From positions 1,178,001 through 1,242,000 of the forward strand of contig CAJJBQ010000002.1 in NCBI GenBank assembly GCA_905182405.1: DNA of 64,000 bases, read 5' to 3'. The position numbers were made by a program, and so were the translations under genes. Below are positions 34,735-44,868 of this stretch, in pieces (within the stretch, counting starts at the first letter, position 1; each line of letters opens with the position of its first letter). The DNA is from Akkermansiaceae bacterium (GTDB lineage Bacteria > Verrucomicrobiota > Verrucomicrobiia > Verrucomicrobiales > Akkermansiaceae). The notes under the pieces were generated by a model. It was not told where the DNA came from, made no database searches, and was given only the letters and a program-made list of their open reading frames with translations.

Positions 34735-36285
34735 ATGAAACCCGCCTCTCTCGGCCTTGACTTCGGCACCGAATCCGTCCGTGCCATCATTATCTCCCTC
34801 GAAGGCCAGCAACTCGCCCTCGCCGAAGAAAAATACGCACACGGCCAAATCCTCGACAAGCTCCCCGGTTCAAAGTCACCTCTCCCCCCCAAGTCAGCCC
34901 ACCAACACCCCGGCGACTGGCTGAAATCAGCCGCCAAAGCCACTCGCGCAGCTCTCTTGGAATCCAATGCCACCATCATCGGTATCGGTGTCGATTTCAC
35001 CAGCTGCACCATGCTCCCCGTCCTTCAAGATGGCACCCCCCTCTGTCTCCAGAAAAAATTCAAGTCCACTCCCCAAGCCTGGCCCAAGCTCTGGAAACAT
35101 CACGGCGCCATCGCTCAAGCAGCCCGCATGACTGCCATCGCGAAAGAGCGCAACGAACCCTTCCTCTCCCGCTACGGCGGCCTCATCGGTGAAGAATGGC
35201 TCTTCCCAAAAATCCTCGAAACCCTCGAAACCGCATCCGATGTCGCCGCCGCCGCCGAAGTCTGGCTCGAAGCCGGCGACTGGTTCGTCTGGCAGCTCAC
35301 CGGCAACCTCGTCCGTTCCACCTGCCAGGCCGGATATAAAGGCCTCTGGTCAACAGAAGATGGCTTCCCCTCTCACGACTACCTTGACGCCGTTCACCCC
35401 GATCTCCCCGATCTCGTTGCCCAAAAACTTTCAGGCGAATTCATCGCTCCAGGAACCCTCGCTGGCACTCTAACCAGTGATATGGCTACCCGCTTTGGCC
35501 TCCCTAAAAACACCCCGGTTAGCGCCGCCATAATCGACGCCCACGCCGGAGTCCCCGGCTCCGGTGCTTCCGAACCCGACACTCTCGTCATGGTCATGGG
35601 CACCAGCTCCTGCCATATGCTCAACAGTAGCCAAAACCGTAACATTCCTGGCATCGCAGGCATCGTAAAAGATGGCATTCTCCCCAGCTTCTACGGCTAC
35701 GAAACCGGCCAAGCTGCGGTTGGCGATGCCTTCAACTGGCTCCGCCGCCTCACCGGACAGAAAGACTTCTCCGCCCTCTGTAAAGATGCCTCCGACCTCC
35801 CACCCGGAGCCCATGGCGTCCGCTGCCTCGACTGGTTCAACGGATGCCGCACTCCTCACATGAATGCCGCCCTCACCGGAGCCTTCACCGGACTCACTCT
35901 CCACCATGGCCCACCCCATCTCCACCGAGCCCTCACGGAAGCTTCAGCCTGCGGCGTCCGCTGGATCGTCGAACTCCTCCGCGAAAAAGGCGTTCCGGTC
36001 ACCCGCTTCATCGCCACCGGCGGCCTCCCCCATCACGACCCCGACCTCGTCCAAATCTACGCCGACGTCCTCAAAGAAACCATCCAAGTCCCCAACACCA
36101 CCCAAGGCCCCGCCGTCGGCGCCGCCATCCTCGGAGCCCTCGCCGCCAACGCCTTTCCCACCACCCGCGAAGCCATCGAAAAAATGACCTCCCAAGCCAC
36201 CCTCACCACCTACAATCCCATAAATCCAGAAGCCTACCACTCCATCTACCAAGACTACCGCCAGCTTGCCAAAACCAACTCCTAA
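34735..36285 (+). CDS. FGGY-family carbohydrate kinase, ribulokinase-like
   Basis: A 516-residue FGGY kinase. The N-terminal phosphate-binding loop is LGLDFGTESVRA (5-16). IGVDFTSCTMLPVL (about 84) with KLWKHHGA (about 121) and SRYGGLIGEEW (about 146) match the L-ribulokinase (AraB) branch. The C-terminal domain has DAHAGVPGSGA, VMVMGTSSCHML and FIATGGLPHHDPDL. It would phosphorylate a ketopentose such as L-ribulose for the aldolase or epimerase step. It is followed 33 bases later by a fucose/arabinose isomerase-like gene, consistent with an isomerase-kinase pathway. The specific sugar is inferred from family resemblance only. Confidence 0.85.
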   Translation: MKPASLGLDFGTESVRAIIISLEGQQLALAEEKYAHGQILDKLPGSKSPLPPKSAHQHPGDWLKSAAKATRAALLESNATIIGIGVDFTSCTMLPVLQDGTPLCLQKKFKSTPQAWPKLWKHHGAIAQAARMTAIAKERNEPFLSRYGGLIGEEWLFPKILETLETASDVAAAAEVWLEAGDWFVWQLTGNLVRSTCQAGYKGLWSTEDGFPSHDYLDAVHPDLPDLVAQKLSGEFIAPGTLAGTLTSDMATRFGLPKNTPVSAAIIDAHAGVPGSGASEPDTLVMVMGTSSCHMLNSSQNRNIPGIAGIVKDGILPSFYGYETGQAAVGDAFNWLRRLTGQKDFSALCKDASDLPPGAHGVRCLDWFNGCRTPHMNAALTGAFTGLTLHHGPPHLHRALTEASACGVRWIVELLREKGVPVTRFIATGGLPHHDPDLVQIYADVLKETIQVPNTTQGPAVGAAILGALAANAFPTTREAIEKMTSQATLTTYNPINPEAYHSIYQDYRQLAKTNS

Positions 36286-36318
36286 GTCCTACCGCATCAA
36301 CAACTTCCGTCAAAAGAA

Positions 36319-37926
36319 ATGAACGACTCCACTCCCATCCAACTCATCTCCAGCGGAGACCTCCGCCTCGTCACTAACCTCACCTGCTGGCCCGTCCAAC
36401 ATGACATGGAAACCAAGCTCACCGCCGCCATCGCAGCCGAAGGCTTCGCCATCGAGCGCGCCCACCCCGTCACCAACGAAGGACACGGCTTCATAAAAAG
36501 CCAGAAGCACGGCATGGAGGTCTTCAAAAAAATCGACCCCAACGCCCCCCTCATCGTGGCCGAAGCGGTTTGGCAATTCTCCCACCACGTCCTCGCCGGC
36601 CTCACCACCCATCGCGGCCCCATCCTCACCGTCGCCAACTGGTCCGGCCAGTGGCCCGGACTCGTCGGCATGCTCAATATCAACGGTTCCCTCACCAAAG
36701 CAGGCGTCACCTACTCAACCCTCTGGTCCAAAAATTTCGACGACCTCTTTTTCAAAACCAAACTCCGCCAGTGGCTCACCGAAGCCACCATCACGCACGA
36801 CCTTTCCCACACCCGCCCCTTCGCACAAAACGACGCAACTCAATCAGCCCGCGATATCGGTCAAAAACTCGCTCAATCCCTCAAAACTGACAAAGCCATC
36901 ATGGGCGTCTTCGACGAAGGTTGCATGGGCATGTTCAACGCCATCATTCCCGATCACGCCCTCCACGCCTGCGGTGTTTTCAAAGAACGCCTCAGCCAAT
37001 CCGCCCTCTTCCACGAAACCAACCAAGTCCCCGACCCCGAAGCGCAAGCCGTCCGCGACTGGCTCGAGCGCGAAGGCATGACCTTTCACACCGGAAGCGA
37101 TCCCGAGTCCCAACTCACCGACGGACAAATCCACCTTCAGTGCAAAATGTATATCGCCGCCATGCGCCTCGCCGATGACTTCGGCTGCGACACCATCGGC
37201 ATCCAATACCAACAAGGCCTCAACGATCTCCTCCCCGCCAGCGACCTCGCCGAAGGCATGCTCAACAACTCTCACCGCCCACCCGTCACCTCCCGCGATG
37301 GCTCCCGCATCCTCCACCAAGGCCAACCGCTCCCCCACTTCAACGAAGTCGACGAATGCGCCGGCCTTGACGCCCTCCTCACTCACCGCGTCCACAACGC
37401 ACTCGGTCAACCGCCCGAAAACACCCTCCACGACATCCGCTGGGGAGAAGAATACAACGACCAATTCGTCTGGGTCTTCCTTATCAGCGGAGCCGCCCCT
37501 CCCGCCCACTTCGCAGGCGGCTGGAAAGGGGCCCACGGCTACCGCCAACCCTACGTCTACTTTCCCAACGGCGGCTCCTCCGTCCACGGAATTTCCAAGC
37601 CCGGCGAAATCATCTGGTCCCGCATCTACGTCCAAGACGAACAACTCCACATGGACATCGGACGCGGCGCCGCCCTCGAACTCCCCGAAGAAGAAACCCG
37701 CCGCCGCCTTGAAGCCACCACCAAAGAATGGCCCATCATGCACGCTGTCACCTACGGCGTCACCCGCGACCAACTCATGGCCAAGCACCAAGCCAACCAC
37801 ATCCAAATCGCCTACGCCCAAGACGCTCAGTCCGCCGATGAATGCTTCTGGTCCAAAGCCTCCCTCGCCCACACTCTCGGCATCAAAGTCAACCTCTGCG
37901 GCTCCCTTTCCCCTCCTCCACAGTAA
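36319..37926 (+). CDS. L-fucose/L-arabinose isomerase-like protein
   Basis: A 535-residue sugar isomerase-like protein of the FucI/AraA superfamily. Marker segments are [15 protein letters not shown] (about 194), [13 protein letters not shown] (about 216) and [20 protein letters not shown] (about 294), which carry acidic metal ligands, and a C-terminal substrate domain with [18 protein letters not shown]. It would interconvert an aldose and a ketose, feeding the kinase encoded just upstream. It is close in length to family members; the substrate cannot be decided. The opposite strand contains a long open frame, a codon-bias shadow. Confidence 0.82.
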   Translation: MNDSTPIQLISSGDLRLVTNLTCWPVQHDMETKLTAAIAAEGFAIERAHPVTNEGHGFIKSQKHGMEVFKKIDPNAPLIVAEAVWQFSHHVLAGLTTHRGPILTVANWSGQWPGLVGMLNINGSLTKAGVTYSTLWSKNFDDLFFKTKLRQWLTEATITHDLSHTRPFAQNDATQSARDIGQKLAQSLKTDKAIMGVFDEGCMGMFNAIIPDHALHACGVFKERLSQSALFHETNQVPDPEAQAVRDWLEREGMTFHTGSDPESQLTDGQIHLQCKMYIAAMRLADDFGCDTIGIQYQQGLNDLLPASDLAEGMLNNSHRPPVTSRDGSRILHQGQPLPHFNEVDECAGLDALLTHRVHNALGQPPENTLHDIRWGEEYNDQFVWVFLISGAAPPAHFAGGWKGAHGYRQPYVYFPNGGSSVHGISKPGEIIWSRIYVQDEQLHMDIGRGAALELPEEETRRRLEATTKEWPIMHAVTYGVTRDQLMAKHQANHIQIAYAQDAQSADECFWSKASLAHTLGIKVNLCGSLSPPPQ

Positions 37927-37978
37927 AGAAATACCACAAACCCACCAAATTCTCAAAATTTCCCCAGTCCTCTCCCGG

Positions 37979-38027
37979 TCACACAGATAAACAAAACATC
38001 TGTCAGCATTGGCATCATTGGCTCCCC
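37979..38027 (+). repeat. Decayed tandem copy of the oxidoreductase gene start
   Basis: This stretch matches 38085-38133, the region around the start of the Gfo/Idh/MocA gene, at about four positions in five, mostly differing by transitions. TCACACAGATAAACAAAACA corresponds to TCACACAGATGAGTAAAACA, with the ATG changed to ATA. It would encode KTSVSIGIIG against [10 protein letters not shown]. It is 106 bases upstream of the intact copy, and resemblance is lost after GGCT. Confidence 0.65.
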
Positions 38028-38092
38028 ACTCTCCCAATAATTGGATAGTTCAGCCTTGCCCCCTCCGCCCCCTATTCTAACCTGTCACACAG

Positions 38093-39244
38093 ATGAGTAA
38101 AACACCTGTCCGCATCGGCGTCGTTGGCTACGGCTTCATGGGTCGTACCCACTCGAATGCCTACTCCCAACTTGAGCACTTTTTTGAAACCGATCACGTC
38201 CCCGTCAAGCAGGTCATCTGCGGGCGATCCGAGGATAACGTCAAAGCCTTCGCCCAACAGTGGGGCTACGCCGATACCGAGACCGACTGGCGCGAACTCG
38301 TGAAGCGCGATGACATCGATGCGATCGATATCTGCACCCCAAATAACTCGCACTTCGACATCGCAATGGCCGCCATTCAAAACGGCAAGATGGTTCTCTG
38401 CGAAAAACCCCTCGCCCTCAACGGAGAACAAGGCCTCAAAATGGTCGAAGCGATGGAAGCCTCCGGACTCCCCAACCTCGTTTGGTATAACTACCGCTTC
38501 CTCCCCGCCGTTACCCTCGCCAAACAAATCGTCGCTCGTGGCGACCTCGGACGCATCTACCACTACCGCGCCAACTTCCTACAGGACTGGACCATGTCCG
38601 AAGACCTCCCCCAAGGCGGAGCCGCCCTCTGGCGACTCGATACCGCCACTGCTGGCTCCGGCGTCACCGGCGACCTCCTCGCACACAACATCGACTGCGC
38701 CCGCTGGATCAACGGCGACATCACCTCCGTCTCCGCCATGACCGAGACCTTCATCAAGGAACGCGTCCACCAGGATACCGGCGAAGTCCAACCCGTCACG
38801 ATCGATGATGCCTGCGCCTTCCTCGCCCGTTTTGAAAATGGCTCCACCGCCATCTTCGAATCCACTCGCTACGCCCGCGGACACAAGGCCCTAAAAACTT
38901 TCGAGATCAACGGCCACGACAAATCCCTCTCCTGGGACCTTCACGACCTCAACCGCCTCGCCTACTTCGATCACGACGTCCCCGGTGAAACGCGCGGTTG
39001 GTCCAGTATCCACGTCTCAGATAGCGACCACCCCTACACCGGCAATTGGTGGGTCCCCGGACTCTGCCTCGGCTACGAGCACTCCTTCGTCCACGGAGCC
39101 GTCGAGTTTATGAAGAGTCTCGATGACCCCAGTGCCGAAAAATCCTACCCCGATTTCCGCAATGCCCTCGGCACCCAGTATGTCTGCGACGCCGTTCTCG
39201 AATCGGCAAAGTCAGGCCAATGGGTTGAGGTTAAAAAGGCGTAA
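38093..39244 (+). CDS. Gfo/Idh/MocA family oxidoreductase
   Basis: A 383-residue NAD(P)-dependent oxidoreductase. The Rossmann fingerprint is [14 protein letters not shown] (about 7-20), followed by [10 protein letters not shown] (about 81) and VLCEKPLA (about 103, with the catalytic Lys). The C-terminal alpha/beta domain includes [16 protein letters not shown] (about 188), where the conserved His aligns with the family's active-site dyad. Members oxidise or reduce sugars and inositols. It is the last gene of the sugar cluster and is followed by a strong terminator. The ATG lacks a clear ribosome binding site. Confidence 0.88.
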   Translation: MSKTPVRIGVVGYGFMGRTHSNAYSQLEHFFETDHVPVKQVICGRSEDNVKAFAQQWGYADTETDWRELVKRDDIDAIDICTPNNSHFDIAMAAIQNGKMVLCEKPLALNGEQGLKMVEAMEASGLPNLVWYNYRFLPAVTLAKQIVARGDLGRIYHYRANFLQDWTMSEDLPQGGAALWRLDTATAGSGVTGDLLAHNIDCARWINGDITSVSAMTETFIKERVHQDTGEVQPVTIDDACAFLARFENGSTAIFESTRYARGHKALKTFEINGHDKSLSWDLHDLNRLAYFDHDVPGETRGWSSIHVSDSDHPYTGNWWVPGLCLGYEHSFVHGAVEFMKSLDDPSAEKSYPDFRNALGTQYVCDAVLESAKSGQWVEVKKA

Positions 39245-39300
39245 AGTCCTCCCTTCAGGCAGCCTGAGATAATGAAGCGCAGGCGCTAAATCGACTTCAC

Positions 39301-39348
39301 CCCATAAAAAAGGCACCGTCTCTCGCGAGGCGGTGCCTTTTTTATGGG
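39301..39348. terminator. Bidirectional intrinsic terminator
   Basis: CCCATAAAAAAGGCACCG (39301-39318) is perfectly complementary to CGGTGCCTTTTTTATGGG (39331-39348), an 18-base stem with a 12-base loop. The GC-rich core is flanked by A-run and T-run, so it can stop transcription both from the oxidoreductase on the plus strand and from the lysine-rich gene on the minus strand. Confidence 0.9.
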
Positions 39349-39467
39349 GTGCTGATTTTTTAGAAAAAAAGCAGATTTTTGGCAGCTTCCCAGTCACTCT
39401 TTTGATCTCCATAGACACCTCGATTCTGGCGGTTCATATAAATTTTAAAGGCCTTGCGCTCGATCTC

Positions 39468-39638
39468 CTACCGAGAGACTTGCGCCTTCACCGGGATAGA
39501 TACCGTTGCTTTCTCCGCTACTTTCTTCGCCGATTTTTTCGCGACCTTTTTAGCAGCTTTCTTCATGCTTTTTTTGACATCCGATTTTTTAACAGTTGTC
39601 TTTTTCGTGGCGGTTTTCTTTTTCGCAAGCATGGGCAT
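39468..39638 (-). CDS. Small lysine/alanine-rich histone H1-like protein
   Basis: A 56-codon minus-strand frame starting MPMLAKKKTATKKTTVKK and ending VSIPVKAQVSR. Residues 6-43 consist almost wholly of Lys, Ala, Thr, Val and Ser in AKK-type repeats, like the C-terminal tails of eukaryotic H1 and bacterial Hc1/AlgP-like proteins. It would bind DNA or RNA without a fold. It lies between two stop-bounded genes and faces the strong terminator downstream. A poor ribosome binding site (AAAGAAAA before ATG) and its small size leave some doubt. Confidence 0.6.
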   Translation of the reverse strand: MPMLAKKKTATKKTTVKKSDVKKSMKKAAKKVAKKSAKKVAEKATVSIPVKAQVSR

Positions 39639-39741
39639 TTTTCTTTACAGCTTGAGTGCCAAAATCAATGACACTCGCGGTGCCATGCTCCTACTAGCTG
39701 ATTTGGTCGAGACTAAACTTAAACAAGTTCTCCCACTCCAT

Positions 39742-40608
39742 TCAGCGAGCCAAACCTCGAATCCTGAGCCATTCCATCGCCCGGTCAGACCAGCTTCCGA
39801 TCGCCGAACCTTCACGATCCCGCGCCCCATAGCCGTGACCACCATTTTGGTAGATATGCAACTCAGCCGAGACCTTCGCTTTCTTCAAAGCGGCATAAAT
39901 CCCAACCGCCCCCAGAGAGGTGGAGGCATCATCGCTCGTATGTACGATAAAAGTAGGAGGAGCGGTCTTGGAAATCTGAATTTCTGGTTTGAGACCATCG
40001 ATCGCCGGCACGTAAGTGCGCCAAGGATAAATGAGCATCGCAAAATCAGGACGACTGCTCTGTCGGTCAACGCCATCAACATTGGCATAGGCCACCGGAT
40101 GGTCTCCCAGATGAATTGCGCCCACCTGTCCACCTGCGGAAAATGCCATGATGCCAATTTTTAAAGAATCGATTCCCCACTTATCACCGTGAGCCCGCAC
40201 ATACCGCACCGCCCGCTGGGAATCCTGCAAGGGCCGTTTCCAAGCGTCGGCAACTTTGGGGCCGTTGGCCGTCGTGCGATAGTTCAGCACAAAGACCGAG
40301 ATCCCACTCTCGTTAAGAAACTTTGCCGTTTCCGACCCTTCCAAGTCTGGCACGACATACGAAAACCCTCCTCCCGGAAGAACAATCACAGCAGTGCCAT
40401 TTCCGCTTCCTTTGGGCGGGAGAAAGGCGGTTAAAGTGGGCTGCGTCACTTTCTGCACCCGCGTGATGCTCGGATCCTTCGGATTGGCCGGCAGCGCTTC
40501 ACCCCGATTCTTCGTCGTTTCTCCCGGCGCCAGAACCGGCCAGATCGAAATCACCTCCTGAGCAGATAGAATTCCAAGAGAGGCAAGAAGGATCAAAGTG
40601 GGCTTCAT
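39742..40608 (-). CDS. Exported alpha/beta-hydrolase, acetylesterase-like
   Basis: A 288-residue alpha/beta-hydrolase with a signal peptide (MKPTLILLASLGILSAQEV). The oxyanion box is VIVLPGGGF (about 74) and the nucleophile elbow is MAFSAGGQVG (about 153, Ser in F-S-A-G-G). Asp in HTSDDAS (about 230) and His in GGHGYG (about 264) complete the triad. The sequence resembles BD-FAE-type esterases and the acetylxylan esterase-like proteins of polysaccharide degraders. The start at 40608 is chosen because it begins the signal peptide. It is divergent from pheT, with 112 bases between the starts. Confidence 0.85.
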   Translation of the reverse strand: MKPTLILLASLGILSAQEVISIWPVLAPGETTKNRGEALPANPKDPSITRVQKVTQPTLTAFLPPKGSGNGTAVIVLPGGGFSYVVPDLEGSETAKFLNESGISVFVLNYRTTANGPKVADAWKRPLQDSQRAVRYVRAHGDKWGIDSLKIGIMAFSAGGQVGAIHLGDHPVAYANVDGVDRQSSRPDFAMLIYPWRTYVPAIDGLKPEIQISKTAPPTFIVHTSDDASTSLGAVGIYAALKKAKVSAELHIYQNGGHGYGARDREGSAIGSWSDRAMEWLRIRGLAR

Positions 40609-40720
40609 TTTCCAAAAATAGCCCTTCCAAGGCCCTATCCGAACCAAAAATCTCACCAAAGGCTGATTTCCGACATTTCACCATTGAAAATCACGCGCAT
40701 CCCACAAAGCTTCGCGCCTC

Positions 40721-43102
40721 ATGAACGTCTCTCTGAATTGGCTCAAAGAACGCCTCGATTTCCGCTCCCGCACTCTTGAAGAAGTCTGCGATCTTCTAAC
40801 TTTTGCCGGGATCGAAATCGAAGGACTCCATCCCGCAGGCGTCCAGAGTGATCTCATCGTCGTAGCCGAAATCAAAGAAGTAATTCAGCACCCCGACGCC
40901 GACAAACTCAAAGTGACCCAAGTCGACGCTGGCGAAGGCTCCCTTCGTCAAATCGTCTGTGGCGCGACGAACTACCAGATCGGCGACAAAGTCCCCTGCT
41001 GTCTCCCGGGCGCCGACCTCGGCGGATTCGTCATCGGAGAAACCAAAATGCGCGGCGTCGCATCGAAGGGCATGCTCGCCGCTGGATCTGAGATTGGCTT
41101 GCAAGACGAAGTCGATGGCCTCCTCATTCTCAAAACCGACGCCGCCCCGGGCACCTTGGTAAAAACCCTCTTCGAATCCGACACCCTCATCGAAGTCGAG
41201 ATCACCCCCAACCGTCCAGACCTCCTCTCCCACTCCGGTCTCGCCCGTGAACTCGCGGCCTTGCTCGAAACCGAGATGTCTCCGGTTAAGAAAAATCACC
41301 CCACCGAACTTAAAGAAGACGCCTCCGCGGTCACCGCCGGAAGCGACACTTGCCCCTTCTACTCCCTCCTTTCCATCACCGGAGTCAAGGTTGCACCTAG
41401 CACGGCATGGCTCTGCAAAAAGCTCGAGTCCATCGGACTGCGCCCGATTAATAACGTCGTCGATATCACGAACTACGTTCTCCACGAACTCGGCCAACCG
41501 CTTCATGCCTTCGATGCCGCCAAGGTCTCCGGCCCCATCCACGTCCGTAATGCTCAGGACGGCGAAGAATTCCTCGCGCTCGACGAAAAGACTTACGAAC
41601 TGACCTCAGTCGACTGCGTAATTTCCGATCAAAGCGGAAAAGCCCTTGCCCTCGCCGGCGTCATGGGAGGACTCGATAGCGGCGTCACCGATGGCACCAC
41701 CGACATCCTCCTCGAATCCGCCTTCTTCACCCCTTCCGAAATCCGCCATACGTCGCGTCGACTTTTCCTCACCTCGGATTCTTCCTACCGCTTCGAACGC
41801 GGAGTCGATCCGAATCAGGTCATCCCAGCTGCCGCACTCGCTGCCGCACTCATTGCCGAAGTTGCCGGTGGAAATATTTCCCTCTCCACGGCAACCGCAG
41901 GTTCCGTCCCCAGCGTCACCTCGCCAGTCGAGCTCGACATCGTCCGTATGGATCAACTCATGGATGGCTCCATTTCTCTTCCTGATGCCGAAGACATCCT
42001 CACTCGTCTTGGCCTCGAAAAAGCCGAAGGTAACGTCTGGAACGTCCCCAGCTGGCGCGCCGATCTCGAGCGCTCCGCCGACCTCGTCGAAGAAGTGGCC
42101 CGCGTCCACGGACTCGAAAATGTCCCCACCCGCACTGGCGGCACCGCAGTCGATGAAAGCCAGTTCGACCGCGAATACGACCGCCTCATGAGCCTCAAGC
42201 AGAAGCTCGCTGCCCTTGGCTTCTTCGAGGTACAAACCATCAAGCTTATTTCCGAAGCCCAGCTCCGCGACTGCCTTCCCCTGCGTCCGCTCATGGAAGG
42301 CGACCTCATCAAAGTGTCCCGCCCCCTCAGCGAAGATCACGCCATTCTACGCCCTTCACTCACTCCCGGACTCATCCAGACCGCCGAGCGTAACATCCGC
42401 CAAGGCGCAAAATCTCTCCGCTTCTTCGAAGCCGGCCGACAGTTCCGAAATGCCGGCGGCGGAAAAGCAAAGGACCTCGAATCCGACTCCCTCGGTATCC
42501 TCCTCGGAGGCGAAGCGGCTCCTCTCTCATGGGCCAGCAGCGAAAAGAGAAACATCGATCTCTTCGATGCCAAAGCAACCGTACAAGCCCTCCTCGGCGG
42601 AGCGGCAGTTCAGTTTTCTCCCCGCCCTCGCGATGGCTTCCTACTCGCGGGCGACATCCAACTCGGCGGAAAATCCATCGGCACCTATGCCCAGGTCCTT
42701 CCCTCGCGCAGTCGTGAGCTCAGCCTCAATGCGCCGGCCTACCTTATGGAACTTGACCTCGCAAAAATCATCCCGCTTCAAAAAGACTTCTTCCAAGTCG
42801 AACCACTTCCACAATTCCCCGGTTCGAGCCGCGACATTGCCATGGAGCTTCCTGCCAAAACGAGCAACGCCGATATCGAAAAGGCCCTCGCCAAGCACAA
42901 CGATCCTCTCCTCGTTTCTGCGACCTGCTTCGACCACTTTCGTGACTCCTCCGGAGAAAAATTGTCCGCCGATAAAAAATCGATCGCCTACAGCTTCCAC
43001 TACCGCGCTGCGAACAAAACGCTCAAGGCAAAGGAAGTCGATGCCGCCCACGAAAAACTCCTCGCCCATCTCCAGAAGAGCCTCCCCATGACCCAACGTT
43101 AA
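40721..43102 (+). CDS. pheT: Phenylalanine--tRNA ligase beta subunit
   Basis: A 793-residue PheT. The N-terminal tRNA-binding domain (about 40-150) has HPDADKLKVTQVDAG and IVCGATN. B3/B4 editing-domain motifs follow (about 210-380, with INNVVDITNYVLHELGQPLHAFD), then B5 and the core (RVHGLENVPTR). The C-terminal anticodon-binding FDX-ACB domain (about 700-790) begins FPGSSRDIAMELP. It pairs with PheS, not in the window, to charge tRNA-Phe. Full length for the family. Its stop overlaps the stop of the convergent antiporter gene by four bases. Confidence 0.96.
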   Translation: MNVSLNWLKERLDFRSRTLEEVCDLLTFAGIEIEGLHPAGVQSDLIVVAEIKEVIQHPDADKLKVTQVDAGEGSLRQIVCGATNYQIGDKVPCCLPGADLGGFVIGETKMRGVASKGMLAAGSEIGLQDEVDGLLILKTDAAPGTLVKTLFESDTLIEVEITPNRPDLLSHSGLARELAALLETEMSPVKKNHPTELKEDASAVTAGSDTCPFYSLLSITGVKVAPSTAWLCKKLESIGLRPINNVVDITNYVLHELGQPLHAFDAAKVSGPIHVRNAQDGEEFLALDEKTYELTSVDCVISDQSGKALALAGVMGGLDSGVTDGTTDILLESAFFTPSEIRHTSRRLFLTSDSSYRFERGVDPNQVIPAAALAAALIAEVAGGNISLSTATAGSVPSVTSPVELDIVRMDQLMDGSISLPDAEDILTRLGLEKAEGNVWNVPSWRADLERSADLVEEVARVHGLENVPTRTGGTAVDESQFDREYDRLMSLKQKLAALGFFEVQTIKLISEAQLRDCLPLRPLMEGDLIKVSRPLSEDHAILRPSLTPGLIQTAERNIRQGAKSLRFFEAGRQFRNAGGGKAKDLESDSLGILLGGEAAPLSWASSEKRNIDLFDAKATVQALLGGAAVQFSPRPRDGFLLAGDIQLGGKSIGTYAQVLPSRSRELSLNAPAYLMELDLAKIIPLQKDFFQVEPLPQFPGSSRDIAMELPAKTSNADIEKALAKHNDPLLVSATCFDHFRDSSGEKLSADKKSIAYSFHYRAANKTLKAKEVDAAHEKLLAHLQKSLPMTQR

Positions 43103-44808
43103 TCATCTACTTGCACCTCATAGCATCCCAGCACGGCTTTCACCATCGCCTCTCCGCTAGTCACCTCATCATGGAAGATATGATGAGTTCCCTCTTTTTG
43201 AAGCGCCTCCACTCCATTGGAAAATTTTGCCCGCGCGTATGTCACGATCCCTGTATTTAATGAACGCGCCGCCCGCATTCCCGCAATCGCCAACTCCGGC
43301 TCGGGAAAGGTAAAAGCAATCGCACGCGCACTTTCGACTTTCGCCAGCTTCATCGTCTCGACATTCGTAGCATCCGCAAAAAGCACCTGCACCCCTCGTT
43401 GATGAAGACTAAGCACGGTCGCCGCATTCAGCTCGATCACCACCACCGGAACCGAGAGCCGATCCATCGCATCATGCAGCGCCTGACCCACCGGTCCATA
43501 GCCACAGATCACCACATGATCCCGAAGCTGCTTGACCTCCGCTCCCATTTTTAGCTCGCCCTTACAGTCGTTTCCTTTGAAAAAGGACCAACCGTCTACT
43601 TTCTTTGAGAACGGCCCGGCGGCACGCATCAGAGTCGGAACAAGCGCCATCGATATCGCAGTACACGCAAGCAGCACTTGCTCCAGCGTCTCCGAAACCC
43701 CACCAAGATCAGCAGCTCGATTCAGCAAAACAAGCGAGAATTCTCCACTACTCGAAAGCGCCGCGCCCGCAAGAAGAGCCTGTCGTATTCGTAACCCCAT
43801 TTGTCGTGCGACCAGTGAAACGATCACCCCTTTCACCACCAAAATAGCCATCACGCCCAGCCCAATGAACCACCACGAAGCGATCACAGCTTGCAGATCA
43901 ATGAGCAGGCCCACCGACACAAAAAAGACCGTCAGAAAAAGATCTTTAAAAGGCAACACGTCTGCCAAAACCCGATACGAATAGATCGACTCGCTTACCA
44001 CCAACCCCCCCGCGAATGCCCCCAGCGCAAGACTCAACCCAAACCAATTCGCCCCCCAGGCGATCACCGCGCACAACCCGACCACCGTCACCGTAAAGAG
44101 CTCACGACTTCGCGAGTTTGCCACCGCATGAAGGAGATGCGGCACCACATAAATACTCAGCACCCAGCAAATCCCGAGAAAGAGAAAACCCTTTCCCAAA
44201 GCAAAGATCACCGGCCCCATCCCCCCCGCTCCCTCACCGACCAATGAGGGCAGCACCACCATAAAAAAGATGACCGCGAGATCCTGGAAAATCGCGATTC
44301 CTAACGCCAGGCGTGCGCTAGGCGCATCCGGTTGCCCCATGTCTTGAAACGATTTGATACTCACTGCCGTCGATGACAGCGCCATCGCAAAGCCCACCAC
44401 CAACAAGCCCAGACCGCCCAATCCACAAAGCCATCCCACACCCATCGCCACCACCGTGGTCGTCACCATCTGAATCCCACCTCCTCCGAAGACGACCTTT
44501 TTTAAATGCATTAGCTCCCTGATGGAAAACTCGATTCCCAGCGTGAACATCAGCAGCACGATTCCCAGTTCCGCAAGCATCCCGATGGCATCCTCTGCGG
44601 ACTCGCCCAAAAAATTGGTCGCTCCGGTATTAGCCAAAACCACCCCACAAATGAAATATCCCACCAGTAACGACTGCCGGACCTTCACCAAAATCAGCGA
44701 CACCACCACCACGCTCCCAAGAACCAATCCTAAAAGCGCCACCACTGGAGCAACTTCATTACTTGCGGCGAGAAACATCAGTGAGATGATAACATTATAT
44801 ATTGGCAT
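43099..44808 (-). CDS. Monovalent cation:proton antiporter with TrkA-N domain, KefB/KefC-like
   Basis: A 569-residue CPA2-family antiporter. About 12 membrane helices fill residues 10-390; the conserved ELGIVLLMFTLGIEFS (about 80) and FQDLAVIFFMV (about 180, the exchange-site Gln-Asp pair) are family signatures. A C-terminal TrkA-N/RCK domain (about 430-550) starts HVVICGYGPVGQAL, an NAD(H)-binding Rossmann motif. KefB/KefC proteins expel K+ in exchange for protons under electrophile stress. The start is uncertain: ATG 44808 is used, GTG 44820 and ATG 44778 are alternatives. Confidence 0.88.
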   Translation of the reverse strand: MPIYNVIISLMFLAASNEVAPVVALLGLVLGSVVVVSLILVKVRQSLLVGYFICGVVLANTGATNFLGESAEDAIGMLAELGIVLLMFTLGIEFSIRELMHLKKVVFGGGGIQMVTTTVVAMGVGWLCGLGGLGLLVVGFAMALSSTAVSIKSFQDMGQPDAPSARLALGIAIFQDLAVIFFMVVLPSLVGEGAGGMGPVIFALGKGFLFLGICWVLSIYVVPHLLHAVANSRSRELFTVTVVGLCAVIAWGANWFGLSLALGAFAGGLVVSESIYSYRVLADVLPFKDLFLTVFFVSVGLLIDLQAVIASWWFIGLGVMAILVVKGVIVSLVARQMGLRIRQALLAGAALSSSGEFSLVLLNRAADLGGVSETLEQVLLACTAISMALVPTLMRAAGPFSKKVDGWSFFKGNDCKGELKMGAEVKQLRDHVVICGYGPVGQALHDAMDRLSVPVVVIELNAATVLSLHQRGVQVLFADATNVETMKLAKVESARAIAFTFPEPELAIAGMRAARSLNTGIVTYARAKFSNGVEALQKEGTHHIFHDEVTSGEAMVKAVLGCYEVQVDD

Positions 44809-44868
44809 TCCAAGCGCCACCGCTTTTCCCCTTCACCTTTCACCTAGAAACCGGCACTCTCTTAGAAA

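Noticed and set aside
36844..38037. Long open frame on the minus strand opposite the fucose/arabinose isomerase-like gene
   Set aside because: It is a shadow of GC-rich codon bias: the plus-strand frame has clear family motifs, the minus frame is a low-complexity Gly/Val/Glu/Asp-rich sequence.
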